From Apis mellifera (taxonomy: Eukaryota; Arthropoda; Insecta; Hymenoptera; Apidae), in NCBI RefSeq assembly GCF_003254395.2, contig NC_037647.1, positions 5,134,752 through 5,198,751 of the forward strand: a DNA stretch of 64,000 bases, written 5' to 3'. The notes under the pieces were generated by a model that saw nothing but the letters and a program-made list of their open reading frames with translations, ran no database searches and was not told the DNA's origin. A program made the translations under genes and the position numbers. Shown one piece after another: positions 49,712 to 61,066 of this stretch. How positions within the stretch are numbered: position 1 is the first letter of the stretch; every line of letters begins with the position of its first letter.

Positions 49712-50780
49712 TAATGCAAATGCATCTTCTTTCATTCTTAATTAACATATCATTTTCTTTTAATTTTTTTTTTTTTTCAATATCGGAAATTATAATACGA
49801 AGCGTAAAGAATCAAATAAAATTAACATAATAGTTAATTAAACTGCAATTGATTATAAATGAAAGATTAAGTACAAGTTTAAAAAAAAAAAAAGAAAAAA
49901 AAGAAGAAGAAGAAGAAAAGAAAGCAAAATATGTAAATTAAAAATGAAATATCTGAAAGAAAATCTCTGAAGTTTAATTTTTAATTAGATTATAAAAACG
50001 AATAAAAAATTTTTCGACGCATAATTAACTCCTTCATAGGACAAGCATTGAAAATGACATCTTTTTATTAACATAACTTTTTACATCTTATTATTAAGTC
50101 ATTAAATAATTATATTTTTTTTTTAAAACGAAATTTAAATGTCATATGTGATAATGAATAATATTCTGGAAAAGATAATTATTATAGCAATAATGAATCT
50201 ATTGTATTGTAATAATCATATTTCTTTCCAACAATGAAGGTTAGACTTTCTTTGAATAAACGAGCAAGTTCATTTTTAAAAAGAAATGACCTCGCAGAAT
50301 ATCACAGAGAGAGATTTCCTTGACTTACACCATAGGTCGATCATGTAGCTATTATTCTTTGTCTAAGGTGGATTGGTAGCTCAAGGCCATTTCACTGTCT
50401 GCGAACATGACACGAGTGACTCTCTTTCCTTTGTAAACTGGTTGCACACTCCGATTCTATCCAAATACGCGCACTTTTTTTCATCTCTATAATTCGTGAT
50501 AGGCAATTTAAAACGAGGTCGAGAAATTCGACGTCGAAATAATCGACGAACTAATCGAAAAAAAAAAAAAAAAGAATGATACAAATTCAATTTTAATTAC
50601 TTAGCTTTATATCGAGTGAAAGATTATTCTTTCTTCAAAAAAAAAAAAAATTCCACGAAAATTCAATCCCCAAGGAATGCAATTAAACTCGGGTATCCGA
50701 CCTGATAATTATTCTTAAGAAAAAAAAAAAACAAAAATCGCTTAATCCCCTGGCAGAAGTTGGAATAATTTTTCAAATGG
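47495..50780. other. AT-rich intron or intergenic sequence, no gene seen
   Basis: Long A-runs occur at about 49,682-49,710 and 49,880-49,920, and poly-T at about 49,767-49,778. A weak island at about 48,570-48,840 has short frames on the minus strand. No supported feature. Confidence 0.55.
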
Positions 50781-50789
50781 ATCCGACAA

Positions 50790-51200
50790 TCATCCTACCT
50801 CGTAAGCATATCCGGATCGATCTCGAAATCGAGATCACGTAATTCAGGATGCCGAAACCGGCTAATTTGGCCGAAACGGGCCCACCTGTGGGCCCAAAAA
50901 TGGACACCACGGTGTGTCGTGTTTCGACGGAAATGAAATCGACAGAGACCGGATACGATGATTATCTCCACGGATCGCATTCGAGAACGTTATAATTGGC
51001 GAGTTCGACGATTTCGATACGGATACACTGACCTCGTTTATTCGAGGGAATCCGCCTTTTTTCGACACTTTGCGCGTGCCTTTGGGCCCTCGTTTCACCT
51101 CGATCCCGTTTCGACGTGTCGCGAGATCGTGAAAAGATATTTCTGCTCGGTCAGTCGGAAGGGATTATCCTCGACACATCTTTCGAAAGACGATGTAGGT
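50790..51200. promoter_or_regulatory. CpG-rich island with two adjacent near-palindromes
   Basis: GATCTCGA/TCGAGATC (50,819-50,836, two-base centre) and GGGCCCAC/GTGGGCCC (50,878-50,895, two-base centre) are two dyads of identical layout 41 bp apart. Between them are CCGAAACCGG and GGCCGAAACGGG. Frames of about 80 codons are open on both strands without a recognisable family. I read it as a regulatory island. Confidence 0.4.
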
Positions 51201-51204
51201 TGAA

Positions 51205-52165
51205 GTTCTTTTTTTTTTTTTTTATAACATTTCCGCGTGAAATAATTTCAATAATGTCAAAAGTTTTTAAAATATTGATATTCCTTGAGGATCCTGAATT
51301 TTTTTAAATTATTCTTTCAAGATAATTTCTTCAAAAAGAGGGAAACAATTTGTAGAATTCAATAAGAAATTGTTGAAAGAGGAAGAAATTTTTAATTTAG
51401 TACCAGAGATGACTACTTGGGGCGCTGCAGTCGCATTCAATTTATGTTCTATGGTTAGAATTTAATAATGAAATATTAATACATATTACCATTGATTTTT
51501 AACCATTGATTGGTTAAAAATTATTTTACTTTATCATACTTTGGAGATTTAGAAGGAAAAGAACGTCTCGAATGCCACGATGATATTACAAAGGGTGGTT
51601 AAATAGCTGGGGGGCTCGAGGCGAGTAAGAAAAAATACGATAGAAACGATCTTTCACGAACAAGCATTGCTTATTGCGGCAATAGCAAACTTGAAGATTG
51701 GTCTGCTGGTAACTCGGTAACTCAGCTAAATGTCAAGGATAGTTTGAATTATTCTTTTACTTTTTGCGTCGCAGCGCTGCGAGCGACTAAACTTTTATAC
51801 ACTGTGAACCCCTGCCAGTATCGATGAGTAATATTCATTGATATTTCCACGGTGTTCGTAAACAATCGCACGATTACTCGTTTCAAGTTGAATGCACAAG
51901 AGTTTTAAGAGTTGTTCCCGTCATATTAGAATTGTGTAAACGTCCATCAATGGGCTTACCTTGATAAATTGAGCCTCCTTAAGTTTCTTAATTGTATTTC
52001 GACGATTTATCTTTGTTGAAAGTTTTGTGATTTATCGCGTTAACCGCTCGACTTTTTCTTACTTAAAGTGCATTCTACGATTATTATATTTATTATATTT
52101 GTTAATCTTTCGAAGAAGAATTTAAAAATTGAAATTGAAAAGCTGATGTACGAAAATATCGAGTG
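51205..52165. other. Intron-like stretch, no gene seen
   Basis: AT-rich with a mixed part at about 51,600-51,850. No supported feature. Confidence 0.55.
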
Positions 52166-52169
52166 AGGC

Positions 52170-52313
52170 TTATTTATTAAGTTATAAGTATTAGTTTGCG
52201 TTAGAGCGAGATAGAAATAGAGATGGCGCTGTGAGATTATAGCTGTCTCACTTTATCTCCGTCTCTCTTCATCTAACGCAAACTTGAATTATAAATTGTA
52301 ACTCAATAAATAA
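52170..52313. mobile_element. Hairpin repeat family, copy B (MITE-like)
   Basis: The inner arms AGTTTGCGTTAGA (52,193-52,205) and TCTAACGCAAACT (52,272-52,284) are perfect complements. The outer arms TTATTTATTAAGTTA (52,170-52,184) and TAACTCAATAAATAA (52,299-52,313) match with one difference, so the element is about 144 bp with two arm pairs. The core AGAAATAGAGATGGCGCTG is shared with copies A and C. The pyrimidine arm CTTTATCTCCGTCTCTC pairs loosely with the purine arm. Confidence 0.7.
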
Positions 52314-52319
52314 ACATTA

Positions 52320-52700
52320 ATCGACATTTTTATACAACAACTTTTACATTTATTTTAATTTCTAGAATCTCTTGGAATCGATTTTTATTAATAAAGACAA
52401 TCATTTACATTGAATTAATTTATATAATCAGAATAATATCAATTAATCACAAAAACATATTAAAATTTTTCACGTCACGATTTTTTGTTTTTCCAAATCG
52501 TTTTATTCTCAAAAAATCGTTACTCCTCTAAATCATCCCTCTTCGATAGTCGTAAAAATCCCCAGACTCGCATACCGACTGAGACACCATAATCTCAAAT
52601 TTCGTTGCATTTATGATTTCGAGGCAATCGAAGCTGGCATAAATCGATCAACGAACCGACAATTAGGCGGTACCAATGTCAGTGAACGAACGAACAAACA
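52320..52700. other. AT-rich stretch, no gene seen
   Basis: No supported feature. Confidence 0.55.
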
Positions 52701-52778
52701 TCCTCAACGCGAACATCTTCCATCCTTTCATCTCTCTTATTCTCTTTCTCGATCCACTGTCGTCCCTGAAGCGATGAA

Positions 52779-52858
52779 AAGGCGCGCGCCTTCGAAGACT
52801 CGTTTTTTTTCTATCGACGTAATTTTGCGCAACTTGATCTAGTTTCGTCGATAGAAAA
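52779..52858. other. Perfect 13-bp stem-loop next to a 14-bp GC palindrome
   Basis: AAGGCGCGCGCCTT (52,779-52,792) is a perfect palindrome. Fourteen bases further, TTTTCTATCGACG (52,807-52,819) and CGTCGATAGAAAA (52,846-52,858) are exact reverse complements with a 26-nt spacer. The stem could form in RNA or mark a dyad binding site. No known structured RNA family was recognised. Confidence 0.6.
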
Positions 52859-52937
52859 TCATCGAAGTGGATCCTAAAGTTTCAACGATCATTTCGTGTG
52901 ATGTGCCTGGCCTGATCAAACCTAACCTCTTGCAATA

Positions 52938-52994
52938 ATGAAGGAAAGAGATAAAAGAAAGAAGAAGAAGAAGAAAAAGAAGAAGAAAAAGAAA
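52938..52994. repeat. (GAA)n/(AAG)n low-complexity run
   Basis: The purine run forms the lysine-rich start of a 78-codon frame (52,938-53,174). The frame ends without a known domain, and I regard it as a microsatellite read-through rather than a gene. Confidence 0.7.
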
Positions 52995-53179
52995 CTGAGT
53001 CTTGCACCAGTGCAGAGAAACAAACTACGACGAAATCGAGTAACCAGAAACGATAAGTATCGTTCGTTCCGTGAATTCGCGGTCTTTTTGCTGGACCAGC
53101 GACACCTGTTTTCGCTTTTCTTGCTCTTCGATGTCTTCGACTGGACTTCCTGTTTTTTGGCTAAGTGTATGTAATTTTA

Positions 53180-55790
53180 TAACTTCTTTTTCATTCGCTC
53201 TTATGAAGCGGTTTGTCAATTCGGTATTGGAGGATAATTAATGAAATAAAGTATAATTAGAGTTGTGTGAATATTAAATAATAGTTTTTTAATCGAGAAG
53301 TAATACAAGGTATAGATGGATTTTCATAGTGATTCAAATTTCAAAATAACAATTTCCAAAGTGAAAATTTAAAATCTTATTTATTCTAATTGTTGTAGTA
53401 TTTAATAATTCTAATTATTCTATTGTCTTATTTGTTCTTCTTATTAATTGTATTTATTCTAATTGTCTAATATTCACTTGACTCATCTTTAAATTAATTC
53501 CAACCGTGTCTCGATTTAAATCTTTAAATCTTCAATGATCAGAAATATATTTTTGTCACAATTCCATATAGTAATACTCGTATCTCCAAACGAATTTATC
53601 CAGGATGATAAATATCCAATCAAATACCGCGTGTGCATGAAAATTATCATCACTCCGCGTTCAAATTTTCCAATTCTCTATACAGATCCAACAAAACCAA
53701 CTGCACAAGCGTGTTATATTTTTCGTTTTTGGTTATTAGCGCGTTTTCAATCATCGCCATTGCCTCACCTTGCGCGGCGGATGGAATTTTAATTACATTG
53801 TAGTAAAGAGCAAGATTGATGCCACTGCGTATATTAGATAAAATACAAAAATAATGTTGTGTAATAAATGCACAGTGATAATAAGCAGTGTGTGAAAGAC
53901 AGTGAGAGTTTGATCGTGCAATATGATGATCATTACGCCGGCATTCTTCAGTTAAAAATTAATGGAGACACTTTGACGATTATACACGTTCCTCCATATA
54001 ATGGATTATCGATAATGATCGAGTTGAATTTGTAACAATAATTATAAATACAAATTCGATTCAATTGAAATAATATATAAATAAATTGTTCGATTATATT
54101 CTGTAGGTTTTTTTTCATCGTTTTTTCGCAGCGCATGATCGTTGCATTCGTGCAAAAAGAAATTTTGTATTTTTATTAATGTATTTCGTGACGTAACGTT
54201 TCATTGTAATGTAATTTTTGTTTAAACGAATCGTTGAATTATTGAATTTTATTTTGTAACATTGTGTTTCCATTACGATTTTAATAATTATCAATGGATA
54301 TTTATTATTTTTTTAACAAGATAATATATCGTTGATAAATTATATTTTTTTCAAATCATGAAAATTTCTTTCCTGTTTTATGATATAATATCTTTATGAT
54401 ATTGATTGCACATGTAAATTATTTTGTTTGATTTTTGTTTTTTTTTTTTTTCAATTACATTACACAACAATTATGTAACATTTCATTAGTTAGTGTATAA
54501 TGAGTTGAGGATTTTAATTATAATTTCACATTTCCAAGATGAGTAAAAAATTTGAGTGATGGACAAGGATCCTTGAATTATTCCCTGGCATTTCACTGGA
54601 CGAGGTTTTTATATCTGATGCAATCTCGCAAAACTTTTAATAATAAAGTGTTCAGGAAGTCGAAGAATGCTATGAAGAATCTTGTAATACACGTCCTATT
54701 AGAGTTTTCTATTTATCGATTACGTTATATGGTGAACATTTATGAAAACAATCGTAAAATATTTCACTGGAATAATGACATAATAATATTCATAAAGTTA
54801 ATATTAATTATTTCACACGTTCGAAGGATATGATTAGCAGTAAATCGCCTATATTTTAATCCATCATTATTTAATAATGATTACATATTTTAAAAAAAAA
54901 AAAAAAAAATGTTCTCATACTATCTTCCATACTACAACTACGACTATAAATTTCATTTCAATATCATAATTATAATTTTTCCTTTTATTTTCTATCGTCC
55001 ATTAGTACAATCCAAAAGTATTAATACTATTAGACAATGATTCTTTGATTCTTCTAAGTTAAAAGAATCAACTCTTTCTCCAAAAAATCCTTCGACGTTC
55101 ATCTTTCGTCTAACTTATCATTACCAAGGAAACCATAGCACATTAATCAAAATGATACATCGTGTTTCGTACGGAATAAAAAATGAAAAAAGTGTTGCCA
55201 ATTCCGGACAGGATTAATCGTTATAAATATTCGCGAGGATTAATGATAGCAACGATTCATTTTTAACGATAATTTTTATCGGAAAAGAAAGCAGACAGAG
55301 AAAGTAAGCAATAGGTAAATCGATGTTCGGCTATGGATTTATTTCAGAATCAATCAATTGTTGTGCTAACGCTATGAAGTAAGTGGTTACTCGCGTGCGT
55401 GACCATAGATAAACATCTACTTTCGCCATCTATAGTAACGGGATAAAATTGGCCGTGGTAATTTTGAACGAAAGTGAATCGATGAAACGAAGAGTTTTCG
55501 AATTTCTTCCATACATTTTTAAAATAGAATAGAATCCTATAATTTAAACTCTTTAAAATTTACGCCAAAGAACCTATAATATAAATTTTCGTCTCACAAT
55601 TACTTAACGATAAATCACATGCTCGAATAAATAATTATTGGAATTAATTTGCCCCAAATTAAATTTTCCATAAAGATATTCGCAATTCGATTTGAAAAAG
55701 TTTCGAAGATCTGTAAATCTGTAAATCAGAAATCTGAATTTTCGACGATCCATATCGCAATTTTTAAATAAGAAATCGCTTCAATTTCGA
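53180..55790. other. AT-rich stretch, no gene seen
   Basis: Strongly AT-rich. The short frames at 53,535-53,792 and 54,552-54,833 have no recognisable features. A poly-A run lies at about 54,892-54,909. Confidence 0.6.
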
Positions 55791-55799
55791 TTAATTAAA

Positions 55800-56130
55800 T
55801 AATTTGAAGATGCAGGCTCAGTTTTTGCATCGGATGATGTATCGCGTATGCGATTCCAGGCCTCGGTTTCGCAACGTGGATCGACCGTCCTCGGACATCC
55901 GGGTGGCGAACGGGTCTCGATCAATTGTTATACACTGTGGCTGGCATTTAGCCGCGCGCGACTCGCGTCTGCACTGTTGCCGCATTAATTTGGTACGGTG
56001 CGTTGCGGTAGGATAGCTCACGGAAAAGAAATTGCGCAACCCTATGCTGTTTATGCCTCGTACCATGAGCGCTGCGCCTGTACAGGCTGATCTTAGCTTA
56101 ACTAGGTTGCGAATATCTGTTCCCAAGTTT
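55800..56130. promoter_or_regulatory. CpG-rich island 1.7 kb upstream of the zinc-finger exon
   Basis: It rises sharply from AT-rich flanks (CCTCGGTTTCGCAACG, GCCGCGCGCGACTCGCG, GCGCTGCGCCTGTACAGGC). Frames are open on both strands (70 codons +, 102 codons -) with no recognisable domain. TGTACA sits in the near-palindrome GCCTGTACAGGC (56,077-56,088). A cis-regulatory element or a short upstream exon of the zinc-finger gene are both possible. Confidence 0.35.
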
Positions 56131-56699
56131 GGATTTATCTTTCATTTTTTCCTTTGAAATGACAAACAAAGAAAAATATAATAATTCAAAGTGGAATAAG
56201 AAACTTTGAGAATAAGAATCCTCCCTTTTATAAATTCTGAAGGAATTGAAAAAGTGAGGTTATTTTAATGGAGAGAGATATCTTAATTATTCCAAGAAAT
56301 TTAATTTAATTTAATTCCAATAGGAAAGGATTTTTTTATTAGAAATATCGTTCTATTGTTCGATTCATAGAAGAATATTTTCTTGTTAAAATCCTCATGG
56401 GTCATTAAAATTCGTATATTATTCAATTATTTTAAATCAACTAGGAATAATACTAATTTATAAAGCACAGATTGAGGTTATGTTTTCACTTTCATAAATC
56501 GTAGGCGGTAAATAGAAGGATCGTAGAAATCGCGACAGATATTGCAATAAGAAAGAGATGTGTCTCCTTCAAAAAGATGCGTAACTATCCAATTTTTAAA
56601 CCTTCAAGAAAAAGTTCACTTCTTCATTATTCATTAGTTCTTCGTTACAATTTACCACTTCTAAATTACTCTATAAAATATCTTCTAAATTAAACTACA

Positions 56700-57215
56700 T
56701 AAACTAGCCCAGCCTCTCGTTACGTACACAGTGTCCATGCAACAAAGCCTCTGATCTCCACATTCTTCCCTTCTCTGCCACTCTGTCTACCTCTCCATCT
56801 CTCCGTCCTCGTTCTATCTCTGCCCGGCCGGTTCGCTTTCTCCTTCTCCGTCTCGATCCCTCTGTCTCTTGTGTTATACGTGGCGGGTGATCAACGTGTA
56901 CCAACGGCTAGCTGGATTTATACACGGCCACGGTGCGTTCCCACGCCTAGTACATGCGAGAGAGACCTGGCTCTTCGGCCTAATGCCCGCATGGTACCGA
57001 TCGTAAGAAAACTGGTGGAAAATCTGGGACACGGCGTCGCGGTATGCGCCATTGTCCCGCGATTCTATTGGTTTCGATATCTTGGTTAGGTTAAGCCAGT
57101 TCCATTGGTCGCCCTCTCGGCAGGTTTTTTGCAACCTTGCTCGGCGATCGAGCCGAGGTTGGTTTTGTTTCCCTTTCCGTTTGCATTTGCGGATGTTTAT
57201 GCAAATTTTTTTAGA
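56700..57215. promoter_or_regulatory. GC-rich island 0.6-1.1 kb upstream of the zinc-finger exon
   Basis: The left half is pyrimidine-rich on the + strand (TCTCCATCTCTCCGTCC type). The right half is CpG-rich and holds GGTTAGGTTAAG, a TTAGG-like pair, and the imperfect hairpin CTCGGC/GCCGAG (57,140-57,157) extended by CAAC/GTTG across a bulge. It may be a proximal promoter or a 5' exon of the following gene. No donor stood out clearly. Confidence 0.4.
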
Positions 57216-57219
57216 ATTC

Positions 57220-57818
57220 TTGTTTTCTAGAATGCTTGGCAGAACGCTCGGTATTTCTCTCAATTTTTCTGTAATCCATTATATTTATTCTCAACCGTGA
57301 CACAAATTTTCACAATGTAACATTTTGGATAAATCTGATGAAGATTGCATTTCGTATTTCGTATAATGTGGTTCAAGATAATCGAGATTAAAGCATCCTA
57401 TAATTTAATTAAAAATTTTTATTTGACAGACTTGTATACACGGAATAAATAAATCATAAGATCTTTGTAATAAAATCTTATATATAATAGAATTTGCTGA
57501 AATAAACAACATTAGAAAATTCAAATAAGATAAACTGAAGTATAATAAACCATATGATAATCATGTTATTACAAACGCTGTATCATAAGAGAGAAAGTGA
57601 AATTTCTCTCTCTCTTTCTTTCTCTTTCTTTCTCTCTCTTTCTTTGATTTTTTTTCTCGTATCACTATATAACTGTTACTTCATTTCCTTCTCTTCTTTT
57701 TCCCCATTTCATCTCGTCGAGTCCTTTCTTCCTTCTTTCTCTTTCGTTTAAGAGGAGACAAAGTAGTCGGGAAAATTTTCAGAACAGTTTACTTACCAAA
57801 TCCAATCTTTTTTTTCAG
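57220..57818 (+). other. Intron end before the zinc-finger exon, with 3' splice site
   Basis: AT-rich sequence, then a (CT)n/(CTTT)n run at about 57,605-57,650. At the end CCAATC, a run of eleven Ts and CAG lead to the acceptor AG at 57,817-57,818. The abrupt rise in GC right after the AG supports a true exon boundary. Confidence 0.75.
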
Positions 57819-57994
57819 GTCGAAGCCCGAACTCAAGGATGCCGTGGGTGAGGAGACAAATTATCCACCACCACTGAAACCCGCCTCCCCCCCCTTGACC
57901 GCCTTAAAACGAATACTGCCAGCCGCCTCGAGGCCATCGATATCGAAACGAAGCGTCTCAACCGATCACCAGGACGAAGCACCAAACCTACCCC
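57819..57994 (+). other. Upstream part of the zinc-finger exon: 5' UTR or overlapping frame
   Basis: This part lies between the splice acceptor and the first ATG of the zinc-finger frame. In the zinc-finger frame it has stops at 57,875, 57,896 and 57,905, so it is untranslated in that frame. Another frame (codons from 57,820) is open across it and continues to 58,419. Its early part looks protein-like, beginning SKPELKDAVGEE, with proline-rich and RPSISKRSVSTDHQDE stretches. A C8 run lies at 57,887-57,894. It may be 5' UTR, a second coding frame for another isoform, or a sign of a base error. Confidence 0.6.
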
Positions 57995-59149
57995 ATGGAT
58001 CTAACCGAGGCATTCGCCCCGGGAGGGGGTGGAGAGGAGCTGCCAAAGACCGACTTCTTCGACTTCGTCGTCTCTCCACCTCCCCACTGCGCCTCCGCAG
58101 ATGGCGTGTCGGACGAAGAAAGCTTCCTCCATCGCACCACCTGCAGGAGCATCGGCTACCTTCAACAAGGTCACGAGGAGCACGAGACCGGTCGGGAACT
58201 GCATGGCTCCCCGTTCATCAAGGAAACGAACAACAACACGCTGACAGCTTTACCACCTGTCTCGACTATCACCGGCTCCCTCAGCCACCATCATCATCAC
58301 CACCACGTGAGAACGCATCACACCGCCTGCAACGTTCAACAGAGCAACGAACAGACACCGATGGACCAATCCGACTGCGACTATTGGGGCACGGACGAGA
58401 GCAAGGAGCAAACCTGTAACATACTCCTGGAAGATCTGAACAAGTACTGTTGGTCGGCTCACGCGAATGCCCAGAGCCACGGGAACGACAACGTGAACGT
58501 TCACCAGGGTTCGAACGAGCATCACCAAGGGGTGGGTCGAGGATGCTCGGCGAACGACAGACAGAACACGGACGGGGCGATATACACTCTCACCGTGTTG
58601 AACAACGAGGCGAACTCGATGGACGCGTTGGACTGTTGCAAGAGTCCAGCCCCAACGTCAAGCGACTCCTGGTCGCTCAGACCTAACCTAGATCTGGACG
58701 CTATACTGAGCATGGAGCCGGCGTCCGCCGAGCAGGAACACGACCAATCGAATACCGTGACAGAGGTTTCGCGGACGGTGAACGACAGGTTTCACCCGGA
58801 CCGTTTCTCCGTCGCCTCCTCGCAGTACGCGACCGACGACAGCGGTTTCGTCGAGAGCAAGGAGTTGTGCGGCCGAGGCGCATCAAGCGGCGGCAATTGC
58901 ACCGGCGGCGGCGACAACAACAACGATTGGAAGCTGTCGGATCAGAATCTGCAGGAGGCTGCGGCCGCTGCCGCGGCCGCTGTCGCTGTCGGCGCCGGCG
59001 ACTCCGCCGAGAGCCTGCTCAGGAGCGCTCTTCAAGGCAAACTGTACACAGGCCCTGCCCAAGTGGTGTCCTCCTCGTCGCCGACCACCCAAGGCTCCGC
59101 TATATCGATGCCTGTCACGAGCAACGCCGGTTTGCAGATAGTCACCGAT

Positions 59150-59193
<44 letters not shown>

Positions 59194-60097
59194 ACAGCAA
59201 CAACAGCAGCAACCGCAAACGCAGCAGGACGAGTCCATGCACACGTGCACCGACGAGGACTTGTTGCTCTCCCAACTGGACCAAACGACCTATCGCCCGG
59301 GCGACTACGAGAAGCTGAAGAGCATAGCGAACGAAGTGGTGGAGTCTTACTGCAGCCTGGAACCGGTTTGCAACGTGTCGGCAACGACCACGGTTATGTA
59401 CACGTTGGACCCAACGAGCGGTAGCCTCGGCACGATCACGCTTCCCGCAGATCTGGGTCAAGTGAGCACGGTCACGGTGGTGACAGCTGCTCAGCAGGAG
59501 GTTCTCCAGCAACAGGCCGCGCCTCGAACGGAGGTGGAGCAGCAACAGTCCGCCAGCCAACTTCAAATAACCCCGTCGCGAGTCGTCACGACGAAAGCCC
59601 CGAAGAAGTACTGCAGGCGCGCGAACAGGAACAGCAGCAACGCGAACGCGGCCAGCAATGGGAGCAGCGGTTCTGAGACGGGTGGAAGCACAGGCGGGCA
59701 GCAACAGGGTGGTTCGGGCGGCTCGCCTGGCAGCGTGCAACGGAAGGAGCGCTCGTTGCATTACTGCAGCATCTGTAGCAAAGGTTTCAAGGACAAGTAC
59801 AGCGTGAACGTTCACATTAGAACGCACACGGGCGAGAAACCGTTCGCCTGCTCCCTGTGCGGCAAGAGTTTCCGCCAGAAGGCGCATTTGGCCAAGCACT
59901 ACCAGACCCACGTGACGCAGAAGCCCAGCGTTCAGCAACAGGCGGGCGGCGGTGGCGCCAGTAACAATGGGAATAGCGGGAATCCAAGCCCGTCTGGCGA
60001 GACGAGCGGCACGACAACTAGCACCGTGACGAACAGGAGTCAATCACACCAGGTGTCGGTCGATCCCGCGGGGAACGCCTGCAATCCACCTAGTTAG
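57995..60097 (+). CDS. Two-finger C2H2 zinc-finger protein, probable transcription factor (700 aa)
   Basis: The likely product is a sequence-specific DNA-binding nuclear protein. The frame is a single uninterrupted exon from ATG 57,995 to TAG. Residues 1-110 are acidic to mixed (MDLTEAFAPGGGGEELPKTD) with a His run at 98-104. An Ala run lies at 322-329 and a Gln run of 21 at 386-406. A Ser/Thr/Gln-rich activation-like segment spans about 460-525, and a basic patch KAPKKYCRRANR at 534-545 is a possible nuclear signal. Two C2H2 fingers follow: C591, C594, H607, H611 and C619, C622, H635, H639, joined by the canonical linker TGEKPF (612-617). The tail is Gly/Ser/Asn-rich. The start is chosen because in-frame stops lie just upstream. 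Two fingers alone give short site recognition, so a partner or dimer is plausible. I could not name the orthologue, so no symbol is given. Low-complexity runs make antisense frames (386 codons) look open by chance. Confidence 0.93.
58286..58306 (+). repeat. Poly-His coding run (7 codons)
   Basis: Seven His codons mixing CAC and CAT (residues 98-104). Mixed codons suggest selection for the residues rather than a pure replication-slippage run. Poly-His tracts are common in nuclear regulators. Confidence 0.85.
59150..59212 (+). repeat. CAG/CAA poly-Gln coding run (21 codons)
   Basis: Counting bases gives 63 nt, 21 Gln codons: first CAA, a run of pure CAG, then interspersed CAA. The pure CAG part is likely length-variable between individuals. 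Confidence 0.9.
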
Positions 60098-60659
60098 TCG
60101 CGTTGGATGGGCCAGACAACCTACTTCCGACGGTTCCCAATTGGATTGCAGTTAATCCTTGCTACTCCATTTACTCTAACTTTCCCGGTGGCACGGTGCG
60201 GAAAGTGGATCGGCGATTTTGCACGATGGTGATGGTCAACGAAAGGATACACCGTGCGAGTCTTCCTTTTTTTTTTCTTCCTCTCTCCTTTATTACTCTC
60301 TATATATATATATATCTGTTTCCTCTGTTCTCTGTTCTTGCTTATTTTTTCGTTTTTTTTTCTTCTTCTTCTTCTTCTTTTCATATTTTCCGTCCATCGA
60401 TCAGAATCTTCGTCCGGTTCGAGAATTCGGGATGATTTACCACGACTGAAGAAGTTGCAGGATCTCGGCAAAGAGCTAACCATGACTAACGTCGAGCATC
60501 GTGAGATTAAAGTATTGATTAATATTCTTTCTTTTTTTTTTTTTTTTTTTTTTGGAAATTATCTCGCTATCCTAGGAGGATAATATTAGGGCCGTTCTCT
60601 CGTCGGTCCGGATATTTATTTTTGAGTTGTACATCGGATAGCACAGAGACGTTTCATGG

Positions 60660-60677
60660 CGTTTTAAAGACGTCTGG
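60660..60677 (+). other. Left arm of a long-range inverted repeat in the 3' UTR
   Basis: CGTTTTAAAGACGTCTGG can pair with CCAGACATCTTTAAGACG at 61,067-61,084: 16 Watson-Crick pairs, one G-U and one mismatch out of 18, with about 390 nt between. Confidence 0.7.
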
Positions 60678-61066
60678 TCTAAAAGAAATTAGAGTTTAAA
60701 AATCAAAAGACGATTCTACTTCGAATTATAACGAAAGATCAATCGAGAGAATCGCGAGTTTATCTGTGATAAATTATCATCAGTAACATCTTCTATCATC
60801 AAAAAACATTTATATTAATTGGTTTTCTTTAGAAGCTCGTATATATCTCATAACCTCTTTATATAGCTCAAATCATGTTCTAAACGGTGCAAGAGTGTTC
60901 GAAAATCTAGAACTCCATATATTTCTCTTAGAGAAAATAATTAATAATTAATAGTAATTAATATTTATCATTTTTTCTCTTATATAACAACAATCATTAA
61001 CGATTGTTTATAAAAATAATTATTCGCGAAACATTGTTTAAGTAAAAGATAAGTGAAAAATTTGCA

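Noticed and set aside
50372..50402. GGTGGATTGGTAGCTCAAGG as a tRNA D-arm
   Set aside because: It resembles tRNA text at first sight, but no acceptor stem, anticodon stem or T-arm (GGTTCRA) lies at the proper spacing.
51405..51450. AGAGATGACTACTTGGGGCGCTGCAG as a fourth hairpin-family copy
   Set aside because: Only a few core letters match; there are no arms on either side.
52938..53174. 78-codon Lys-rich small protein
   Set aside because: The first third is a GAA microsatellite read in frame, and the remainder is not similar to any family I know.
58867..59424. 185-codon + frame inside the zinc-finger CDS
   Set aside because: Arg/Ala-rich overlap frame caused by GC-rich codons of the real gene; no independent support.
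58883..60043. 386-codon minus-strand frame opposite the zinc-finger CDS
   Set aside because: It is an antisense shadow; its poly-Leu run is just the complement of the CAG tract and its composition is low-complexity.
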